A stretch of DNA of 64,000 nucleotides from Sphingomonas guangdongensis (GTDB lineage Bacteria; Pseudomonadota; Alphaproteobacteria; Sphingomonadales; Sphingomonadaceae), in contig NZ_OBMI01000001.1 in the NCBI RefSeq assembly GCF_900199185.1, forward strand, positions 1,401,340-1,465,339, written 5' to 3'. Positions 51,350-58,285 of this stretch are shown in pieces; position 1 is the first letter of the stretch, and each line of letters starts with the position of its first letter. Below the pieces are notes generated by a model. That model did not search any database and was not told the DNA's origin. It was given only the letters and a program-made list of their open reading frames with translations. The translations under genes and the position numbers were made by a program.

Positions 51350-51688
51350 TCACAGCGCGGTCTGGTCGGTCTCGCCGGTGCGGATCCGCACCGCCTGGCC
51401 GACGTCGAGCACGAAGATCTTGCCGTCGCCGATCGCGCCGGTGTTGGCGGAGGCCTGCACCGCCTCCACCACCCGCGGCGCCAGATCGGATGCGCAGACC
51501 ACCTCGATCTTGATCTTGGGCACCATGTTGGTGCTGTACTCGGCCCCCCGGTAGATCTCGGTCTGGCCCTTCTGGCGACCGAAGCCCTTGACCTCGGTCA
51601 CGGTCATGCCCGCGACGCCGAGCTCAGTCAGCGCCTCGCGCACCTCGTCGAGCTTGAATGGCTTGATGATGGCGATGATCAGCTTCAC
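51350..51688 (-). CDS. glnK: PII nitrogen regulatory protein
   Basis: GTG 51688 encodes a 112-residue PII protein (KLIIAIIKPFKLDEVREALT). The T-loop GRQKGQTEIYRGAEY holds the tyrosine that GlnD uridylylates, and the ATP/2OG region 'IGDGKIFVLDVGQAVRIRTG' is complete. PII trimers sense nitrogen and carbon status and plug AmtB under ammonium excess. It is 11 bases from amtB, the standard glnK-amtB operon. Confidence 0.95.
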   Translation of the reverse strand: MKLIIAIIKPFKLDEVREALTELGVAGMTVTEVKGFGRQKGQTEIYRGAEYSTNMVPKIKIEVVCASDLAPRVVEAVQASANTGAIGDGKIFVLDVGQAVRIRTGETDQTAL

Positions 51689-51721
51689 TCGCGCCCCCTT
51701 CGCAGTCCCGCGAGAGAGCTG

Positions 51722-51738
51722 AGCAAGCGGCGTGCCAG
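51722..51738 (-). promoter_or_regulatory. Sigma-54 (RpoN) promoter of glnK-amtB
   Basis: On the minus strand the sequence reads CTGGCACG-N4-TTGCT, equal to the -24/-12 consensus with correct spacing (TGGCAC at 51737-51732, TTGC at 51726-51723). Transcription should begin near 51712, about 24 bases before the glnK start, implying NtrC control by nitrogen limitation. I saw no unambiguous NtrC site upstream. Confidence 0.88.
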
Positions 51739-51829
51739 TTGCGAGGCGTTAGAGGATCATGCGCCCACGCACGCCCCGAGGTTCACGAAACGGTAACTTT
51801 TTGTGCAGTTGCGAGCAGCTGCCGCAAAA

Positions 51830-52033
51830 TCAGGCAGCGGTGCCGATCACCGCCCGCGCCTTCGCCTCGTCCGCTTCATCCACCATGACGCGAACCGGGA
51901 TAAGCAGCCAGCTCCCGTCGGCGATGCTGGCGCCACCGTCGAAGGCGAGCGCGGGAATGCCGTCGCTCTCGAGTCGCCCGACGATGATGTTGGCGAGGTT
52001 TCGGTCGAACCGCCCGACCTCGACGAGCGCCAC
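51830..52033 (-). CDS. DUF2007-like small protein
   Basis: GTG 52033 begins just inside the tldD stop. The 67-residue product has 'VALVEVGRFDRNLANIIVGR', 'LESDGIPALAFDGGASIADG' and 'LIPVRVMVDEADEAKARAVI', the compact alpha/beta fold of DUF2007 proteins, sometimes called putative signal-transducing. It is coupled to tldD. Function unknown. Confidence 0.75.
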   Translation of the reverse strand: MALVEVGRFDRNLANIIVGRLESDGIPALAFDGGASIADGSWLLIPVRVMVDEADEAKARAVIGTAA

Positions 52034-52038
52034 CGAGC

Positions 52039-53466
52039 CTAGACCGCGGTGCCGCCGACGGTCAGGCCGGCAACCAGCAGCGTCGGCTGGCCGACGCCCG
52101 CGGGCACGCTCTGTCCGCCCTTGCCGCACATGCCGATGCCCTCGTCGAGCGCCATGTCGTTGCCGATTCCGGTGACCTTGGTCAGCACGGAGGGCCCGTC
52201 GCCGATCAGCGTAGCGCCCTTGATCGGCGCGCCCAGCCGGCCGTTCTCGACCAGATAGGCCTCCGTGCAGCCGAACACGAACTTGCCCGAGACGATGTCG
52301 ACCTGACCGCCGCCGAACGACTTGGCGAAGATGCCCTTCTTGACGCGCGACAGCAGTTCGGCGGGATCGTCGCTGCCGCCCCGCATGAAGGTGTTGGTCA
52401 TGCGCGGCATCGGCGCGTGCGCGAAGCTCTCGCGGCGCCCGTTGCCGGTCGGCGCGACACCCATCAGCCGGGCGTTGAGGCGGTCCTGGATGTAACCCTT
52501 GAGGATGCCATCCTCGATCAGGACGTTCTCCTGCGTCGGCGTCCCCTCGTCATCGATCGACAGCGACCCGCGGCGGTCGTGGATCGACCCGTCGTCGACG
52601 ACGGTGACGCCCGGCGCCGCCACCCGCTCGCCGATGCGGCCGGAGAAGGCGGACGTGCCCTTGCGGTTGAAGTCACCCTCCAGCCCGTGACCGATCGCCT
52701 CGTGGAGCAGCACCCCCGGCCAGCCCGGGCCGAGCAGCACCGTCATCTCGCCAGCCGGCGCGTCGACCGACTCGAGGTTGACCAGCGCCTGGGCCAGCGC
52801 CTCGTCGATCGCGCGGTTCCAGGTCTCAGGGGAGAGCAGCCGGTCATAGGTGGTTCGCCCGCCGGTGCCGAAGGTACCGGTTTCGCGACGGCCGTTCGCT
52901 TCCACGACGATCGTGACATTGAGCCGGACGAGCGGGCGCACGTCGGTGGCGACGAAGCCGTCGGCGCGGACGATCTCCACCACGCTCCACGATCCCATCA
53001 GCGCGACGGAGACCTGCGCGACGCGCGGGTCGCGGGCGCGCGCGGCGGCGTCGATCGTCTGGCACAGGTTCACCTTGTCGGCGAAGGGAACCAGGTCGAG
53101 CGGATCGGCGTCGGTGTAGAGGTGGCGGTTGGTGCCGGTCGGCGGCGCGGCGCGCACGCCCGTCGCCGGATCGATCAGCGCCATGGTCGCGGTCGCCCGC
53201 TCGATCGCGGCGGCCGACAGCTCGTTGGCGTGGGCGAAGGCGGTGGTCTCGCCCGACACGGCACGAAGGCCGAAGCCGGCGTGCGTGTCGTAGCTCGCGG
53301 TCTTCAGCCGCCCGTCGTCCAAGCCGAACGCCTCCGACTTGCGGTACTGGAGGTAGAGCTCACCGTCGTCCGCCTTCGCGAGCGCGCGCATGGTGAGCGC
53401 CTGCGCCTGATCGGGATCAAGCCCGGAGCGGTAGAGGAACTGGCGGGGGTCGGGCTGAAGCGTCAT
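52039..53466 (-). CDS. tldD: Metalloprotease TldD
   Basis: ATG 53466 gives 475 residues, the usual length. The zinc site is HEAIGHGLEGDF (HExxxH), with the Cys-containing 'FVFGCTEAYLVENGRLGAPI' further on and a Gly-rich 'GMCGKGGQSVPAGVGQPTLL' at the end, all typical. TldD acts with TldE to degrade unfolded peptides and to mature some ribosomal peptides such as microcin B17. No tldE is nearby. It leads the small DUF2007 gene. Confidence 0.95.
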   Translation of the reverse strand: MTLQPDPRQFLYRSGLDPDQAQALTMRALAKADDGELYLQYRKSEAFGLDDGRLKTASYDTHAGFGLRAVSGETTAFAHANELSAAAIERATATMALIDPATGVRAAPPTGTNRHLYTDADPLDLVPFADKVNLCQTIDAAARARDPRVAQVSVALMGSWSVVEIVRADGFVATDVRPLVRLNVTIVVEANGRRETGTFGTGGRTTYDRLLSPETWNRAIDEALAQALVNLESVDAPAGEMTVLLGPGWPGVLLHEAIGHGLEGDFNRKGTSAFSGRIGERVAAPGVTVVDDGSIHDRRGSLSIDDEGTPTQENVLIEDGILKGYIQDRLNARLMGVAPTGNGRRESFAHAPMPRMTNTFMRGGSDDPAELLSRVKKGIFAKSFGGGQVDIVSGKFVFGCTEAYLVENGRLGAPIKGATLIGDGPSVLTKVTGIGNDMALDEGIGMCGKGGQSVPAGVGQPTLLVAGLTVGGTAV

Positions 53467-53539
53467 GCCCGCCAAGATAGGGTGGGCGGCGGCGGAGGGC
53501 AAAGGCTGTCGCGCTACCGCCTGCGCGCGCGCACGGTGC

Positions 53540-53770
53540 TCAGTGGCTCGCGCCCTCGCTGATGTCCGGCAGGGACGACTGGTCGGCGCCGTCCGCAGCC
53601 CCACCGATCAGCACGAAGCGCCGATCGCAATAGCCGCAGTCGACATAGCCGTGATCGTCGATCTCCAGCCACACCCGCGGGTGACCGAGTGCGGCCGGCA
53701 AGCCGTCGTGCGCCCCGTCGCACGCGACGCGGGAGTGGGACACGCGGGTGACTTCGGGCGGCGCGATCAT
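53540..53770 (-). CDS. zf-CHCC zinc-finger domain protein
   Basis: ATG 53770 gives 76 residues. The pattern 'VACDGAHDGLPAALGHPRVW', 'LEIDDHGYVDCGYCDRRFVL' contains the Cys, His and CxxC ligands of the zf-CHCC family, related to the mitochondrial complex I subunit NDUFS6. In alphaproteobacteria such proteins accompany respiratory complex I; nothing here proves the partner. It lies 73 bases upstream of the tldD start. Confidence 0.82.
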   Translation of the reverse strand: MIAPPEVTRVSHSRVACDGAHDGLPAALGHPRVWLEIDDHGYVDCGYCDRRFVLIGGAADGADQSSLPDISEGASH

Positions 53771-53820
53771 GACCGGCTGACTAGCAAGGCGACCATGCCG
53801 GTGCAAACGCTTGATCGGGG

Positions 53821-54345
53821 TCACCCTGTCGCCGCGACCAGTTCGCGCAGGCGGCGCAGCTGCCCGGCCAGCATCCGACCATCCGATGCCACCCGCTCAA
53901 GCGTCGTGGCAGCTTCCGCCTCGCGGACGACGTGCATCGTTTTCGCACCGCCACCCGACCGGAGCGCCAGCAGATCGAGGATGAGGATCCATGCACTTGC
54001 TTCGTCGAGTGCCAGGGTCGCTGCGCCGTGACACAGGGCGTGGCGCAGTTCCGTCAGCGCGGCGAAGCGTTGCAGGGCATGTCGGGCGTGCTGACCGACC
54101 TCGGCATGCGAGCCACCCGCCGCCACGGCTGCGGACAGCAACTGAAGTCGCTGGCCGTACAAGAGCGCCGACGACAGCGGCGGTGTCAGCGCGGGTCCGA
54201 TCAGCACAAGCGTGTCCGTCACCGCGCGCTCGCCCTGCGCGAACACATCGATCATCTCTCCACGCCAGGCATGTGCCGCCGCCTTCGCCCGTGCCCAGCG
54301 GGCGCGACCGATGTCGGCGGCTATGATCGGCAGCTGCACGGTCAT
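53821..54345 (-). CDS. Hypothetical helical protein
   Basis: A 174-residue, mostly helical protein (MTVQLPIIAADIGRARWARA). It includes 'HARHALQRFAALTELRHALC', 'HGAATLALDEASAWILILDL' and a basic C-terminus ('RMLAGQLRRLRELVAATG'). It has no clear membrane helix or known motif. It may be co-transcribed with the zf-CHCC and tldD genes downstream. Family not recognised. Confidence 0.65.
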   Translation of the reverse strand: MTVQLPIIAADIGRARWARAKAAAHAWRGEMIDVFAQGERAVTDTLVLIGPALTPPLSSALLYGQRLQLLSAAVAAGGSHAEVGQHARHALQRFAALTELRHALCHGAATLALDEASAWILILDLLALRSGGGAKTMHVVREAEAATTLERVASDGRMLAGQLRRLRELVAATG

Positions 54346-54429
54346 GCCGTCGTCCTACCGATGCACCCGTTGCGACCTGGTTACCGCCTGCTCTTGGACT
54401 TTGCGGCGACCGGCCGTATCGCACCGTCC

Positions 54430-55347
54430 ATGACCTACGCCGCGATCAGCATCCGCGACCTGTGCAAGACGTACGCGGGCGGCAAGCGCGCGCTCGACGG
54501 GGTGAGCTTCGACGTACCGCAGGGAACAATCTTTGGGCTGCTTGGGCCGAACGGCGCGGGCAAGTCGACGCTGATCAACATCCTGGCCGGGCTGGTCAAC
54601 AAGACGAGCGGAACGGCGAGCATCTGGGGCTTCGACATCGACGCGCACCCGCGCAATGCCAAGGCGTCGATCGGCATCGTCAATCAGGAGATTTTGTTCG
54701 ATCCGTTTTTCACGCCGGTCGAGACACTGGAGATCCAGGCCGGGCTGTACGGCGTGCCCAAGTCGGAGCGCCGCAGCCTGGAGCTGCTGCGCGCGGTGCA
54801 TCTGGAGGACAAGGCCAACGCCTATGCTCGCACGCTGTCCGGCGGCATGAAGCGGCGGCTGATGGTTGCCAAGGCGTTGGTCCACCGCCCCCCGGTCCTG
54901 GTGCTCGACGAGCCGACCGCCGGCGTCGACATCCAGCTCCGCCAGCAGCTGTGGGCCTATGTCCGCGAACTCAATGCCGCGGGCACCACGGTGGTGCTGA
55001 CGACGCACTATCTCGAGGAGGCGGAGGAGCTCTGCGACCGGATCGCCATCATCAACGGCGGGCGGCTGGTCGCCAATGAGCCGACCACCGAGCTGGTCGG
55101 CCGCGCGCAGGAGAAGGTAGTCGACGTGACCGTCGATCGCGAGCTGACCGACACGCCGTCGGCCAGCTGCTTCGAGCGGGTCGAGGCGAGAGGGCGGGTG
55201 CTCTCCATCACCTACCGCAAGGACGTGGCGAACGCGGGCGAGGTGCTCGCGGCCGTGACCCGCGACGGCTACGGCATCGTCGACGTCTCGACCAAGGAAC
55301 CAGACCTGGAGGACGTCTTCCTCAGCATGACGAATAGCGCCGGTTGA
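54430..55347 (+). CDS. ABC transporter ATP-binding protein (ABC-2 type)
   Basis: ATG 54430 gives 305 residues; the frame is open far upstream, but the ABC domain starts here (MTYAAISIRDLCKTYAGG). Walker A GPNGAGKST, Q-loop 'IGIVNQEILFDPFF', signature LSGGMKRRL, Walker B VLVLDEPTAG and the H-loop 'TTHYLEEAEELCDR' are intact. The last 80 residues form the C-terminal extension common in ABC-2 exporters. No permease gene is adjacent; nadB follows by one-base overlap. Substrate unknown. Confidence 0.88.
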   Translation: MTYAAISIRDLCKTYAGGKRALDGVSFDVPQGTIFGLLGPNGAGKSTLINILAGLVNKTSGTASIWGFDIDAHPRNAKASIGIVNQEILFDPFFTPVETLEIQAGLYGVPKSERRSLELLRAVHLEDKANAYARTLSGGMKRRLMVAKALVHRPPVLVLDEPTAGVDIQLRQQLWAYVRELNAAGTTVVLTTHYLEEAEELCDRIAIINGGRLVANEPTTELVGRAQEKVVDVTVDRELTDTPSASCFERVEARGRVLSITYRKDVANAGEVLAAVTRDGYGIVDVSTKEPDLEDVFLSMTNSAG

Positions 55348-56942
55348 TGGCGACGTCAGACCCGCAGACCGCCGACGTCCTGATCATCGGGTCGGGTGCC
55401 GCGGGGCTCACCGCCGCGCTCAATCTGGCCGACCGGTGCCGCGTGACCGTGCTCGCGAAGGGCGGCTTCGACGAGGGCTCGACCGCCTGGGCACAGGGCG
55501 GCATCGCGGCGGTGCTGGAGCCGGGCGACACCTTCGACAACCATGTCGAGGATACCATGATCGCGGGCACCGGCCTGAACGATCGCGGTGTTGTCGAGTT
55601 CGTGGTCGAGCGCGCGCCCGCCGCCATCGCGCGGCTGCAGGCGCTGGGCGTGCCGTTCGCGACCGAAGGTGACGCGCTGCACCTGACCCGCGAGGGCGGA
55701 CACTCGCACCGCCGCATCGTCCATGTCGCCGACGCGACCGGCTGGGCGGTGCAGGAGGCGCTGCTGAAGGCGGCCAGGGCGCACCCCAACATAACGATGG
55801 TGCCCGACATGGTGGCGATCGACCTCGCCACCAGCCGGCACGAGGCGCGCTACTCGGGCGCGGGCAACGTCTGGGGCGTCTACGCCTTCAACAAGGCGAC
55901 CGGCCTGGTCGAGACCTACACCGCGCGGGCGACGATCCTGGCGACCGGGGGCGCGGGGCGAACCTATCAGTTCTCCACCGCGCCGCGCGGCGCGACCGGC
56001 GACGGGATCGCCATGGCATGGCGGGCGGGGGCGCGCGTCTCCAACATGGAGTTCATGCAGTTCCACCCGACCTGCCTGTGGAACCTGGAGGTCAAGAACT
56101 TCCTGATCACCGAAGCGGTGCGGGGCGAGGGCGGGCGCCTGATCAACCCGACAACCGGCAAGCGCTTCATGACCTACTACGACCAGGAGCGGATGGAGCT
56201 CGCACCCCGTGACGTCGTCGCCCGCGCGATCGACGCGGAGATCAAGCGCTACGGCCTCGACTATGTCCACCTCGACATCAGCCACATGCCCGCCGATTTC
56301 GTGCGCGGCCATTTCCCAAACATCTACGACAAGCTGATCGGTCTCGGCATCGACATGACGACCCAGCCGATCCCGGTCGTGCCGGCGCAGCACTATACCT
56401 GCGGCGGCATCGTGGTCGACCGCGACGGGCGCACCGACCTGCCCGGGCTCTACGCGGCAGGCGAGTGCACCCAGTCGGGGCTGCACGGCGCCAACCGGCT
56501 CGCTTCCAACTCGCTGCTCGAATGCTTCGTCTTCGGCGAGGCCGCGGCGCGGGCGATCGCCGCCGGGTTCGACGCGCTGCCATCGCCGCCGCCCGTACGT
56601 CCTTGGGACGAGAGCCGCGTCACGGACTCCGACGAGGAGGTGATCATCAAGCAGAACTGGACGGAGATCCGGCGCTTCATGTGGAACTACGTCGGCATCG
56701 TGCGCACCACCAAGCGGCTGGAGCGGGCCGCGCACCGCATCAAGCTGCTGAACGAGGAGGTCGCCGACTATTACGGGCACTTCCGCGTGACGCCGGACCT
56801 GATCGAGCTGCGCAACCTCCTCCAGGCCGCCGACCTGATCGTGCGCTCCGCCCTGCACCGGCACGAGAGCCGGGGATTGCACTATAATCTGGATTATCCA
56901 CATACGGCAGACGCGCCGGCCGACACCGTGCTTGTTCCTTAA
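55347..56942 (+). CDS. nadB: L-aspartate oxidase
   Basis: This enzyme oxidises aspartate to iminoaspartate, the first step of de novo NAD synthesis. ATG 55347 shares a base with the ABC gene stop. The 531-residue flavoprotein has the FAD site GSGAAGLTAAL, 'GSTAWAQGGIAAV', 'GGHSHRRIVHVADATGWAVQ', 'ILATGGAGRTYQ', 'EFMQFHPTCLW' and 'GLHGANRLASNSLLECFVFG', all diagnostic of NadB/SdhA-type enzymes. The HPTCLW form and the Q-L-H-G end favour NadB. No nadA or nadC is seen next to it. Confidence 0.92.
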   Translation: MATSDPQTADVLIIGSGAAGLTAALNLADRCRVTVLAKGGFDEGSTAWAQGGIAAVLEPGDTFDNHVEDTMIAGTGLNDRGVVEFVVERAPAAIARLQALGVPFATEGDALHLTREGGHSHRRIVHVADATGWAVQEALLKAARAHPNITMVPDMVAIDLATSRHEARYSGAGNVWGVYAFNKATGLVETYTARATILATGGAGRTYQFSTAPRGATGDGIAMAWRAGARVSNMEFMQFHPTCLWNLEVKNFLITEAVRGEGGRLINPTTGKRFMTYYDQERMELAPRDVVARAIDAEIKRYGLDYVHLDISHMPADFVRGHFPNIYDKLIGLGIDMTTQPIPVVPAQHYTCGGIVVDRDGRTDLPGLYAAGECTQSGLHGANRLASNSLLECFVFGEAAARAIAAGFDALPSPPPVRPWDESRVTDSDEEVIIKQNWTEIRRFMWNYVGIVRTTKRLERAAHRIKLLNEEVADYYGHFRVTPDLIELRNLLQAADLIVRSALHRHESRGLHYNLDYPHTADAPADTVLVP

Positions 56943-57042
56943 CCGTTCACCTGTTCGGCGCTAAAGCGACTCGGCTCATCGCAACGAGCGCTACCGCCGC
57001 TTGTCCGCTGGCGGGCGTCGGCGGCACAAGTAGTGTAGGGGC

Positions 57043-58164
57043 ATGGCAGGCAGGCGTATCGTGACTTTCTGGGCAGGTTTCTCCGTGCTGGAGCGTGCGC
57101 TGACGCTCGCGGGCGTCGCGCCGGTCGTGCTGATGGGCGCGGGCGTGCACGAGGTCGCAACCAGCGTCGCGCTGCTTGCGCCGCCGAGCTACCAGTCGCT
57201 CATGCCGGTCCCGGAGGCGCCGCCGCGGATGCTCGCGCCGCGCGTACTCAAGGAAACGATTGGCGCGCTACGCAACCAGTTCGACGGGCTCGCCGGTATC
57301 GCGGTCAGGAGCGTGGACGAGGGCTGGGCAATCGAGAGCGTCGATGCCGACCGCCGCATGCCACAGCAGAGCGTGTCCAAACTGTGGGTCGCGATGACGG
57401 TGCTGGACGCGGTCGATCGCGGCCGCCTCGGGCTCGACACGCCCGTCAGGATCCGGCGCGAGGACCTGACGCTGTTCCACCAGCCGATCGCCTCGCTGGT
57501 GAAGGCGGACGGCTATACCGCGACCGTCCGTGAGCTGCTCCAGCGCGCCATGACGCAGAGCGACAACACCGCCAACGACAGCCTGCTGCGCACCGTCGGC
57601 GGGCCGACCGCAGTGCGCTCCTTCATCACGCGCAAGGGGCTCGGCAACATCCGCTTCGGCCCGGGCGAGCGGCTGCTCCAGGCGGGCACCGCCGGGCTGA
57701 CCTGGCGGCAGGACATGGCGATGGGCCGCGCGTTCGAGGCGGCGCGCGCCCGGCTGCCCGCCGACGTGCGTCAGGCCGCCTACCAGCGCTACGTCGCCGA
57801 TCCGGTCGACGGCGCGGCGCCCGCGGCAATCGCCGCCGCGCTCGCCCGGCTGAAGCGCGGCGACGTGCTGTCATCGACCTCGACCGACTACCTTATCCGG
57901 ACCATGGAGTCGTCGAAGACCGGGAAGTACCGGCTGCGCGGCGCAGTCCCGCCGGGCTGGACCTTCGGGCACAAGACCGGGACCGGCCAGGACCTGCGCG
58001 GGCGAACCGCGGGCTACAACGACGTCGGCCTGCTGACCGCGCCCGACGGCCGCACCTACGCGCTCGCCGTCATGATCGGCGACACCCGCCGCCCGATCCA
58101 GGAACGCCAGCTGCTGATGCAGGCTGTGGTGGCGGCGATCGTCGCGAACCACGGGGGACGTTGA
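57043..58164 (+). CDS. Class A beta-lactamase-like serine hydrolase
   Basis: A 373-residue protein. A hydrophobic stretch at about 15-35 could be a signal or membrane anchor. Beta-lactamase motifs are SVSK (Ser110/Lys113), SDN (173-175) and KTG (311-313), in correct order and spacing. The omega-loop glutamate of class A enzymes is not clear in 'NIRFGPGERLLQ', so it may be a divergent lactamase or a DD-peptidase-like protein. It should act in the periplasm on penicillin-like or peptidoglycan substrates. Confidence 0.85.
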   Translation: MAGRRIVTFWAGFSVLERALTLAGVAPVVLMGAGVHEVATSVALLAPPSYQSLMPVPEAPPRMLAPRVLKETIGALRNQFDGLAGIAVRSVDEGWAIESVDADRRMPQQSVSKLWVAMTVLDAVDRGRLGLDTPVRIRREDLTLFHQPIASLVKADGYTATVRELLQRAMTQSDNTANDSLLRTVGGPTAVRSFITRKGLGNIRFGPGERLLQAGTAGLTWRQDMAMGRAFEAARARLPADVRQAAYQRYVADPVDGAAPAAIAAALARLKRGDVLSSTSTDYLIRTMESSKTGKYRLRGAVPPGWTFGHKTGTGQDLRGRTAGYNDVGLLTAPDGRTYALAVMIGDTRRPIQERQLLMQAVVAAIVANHGGR

Positions 58165-58285
58165 GGGTCGACGGGTAGCGCGCTTTGCAAAGCGTGCTGA
58201 CAATGTCGATTGCGGCACGGGTGTGACTGCTGCGCCACGCGCTCCGCTTTAGCTCCGCCCCGCCGCCTGCTATCGCGCGGGCACG

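Noticed and set aside
52417..53562. 381-codon plus-strand frame opposite tldD
   Set aside because: An antisense shadow; tldD is intact with its HExxxH site.
55356..56903. 515-codon minus-strand frame opposite nadB
   Set aside because: nadB has full-length family motifs; the antisense frame has none.
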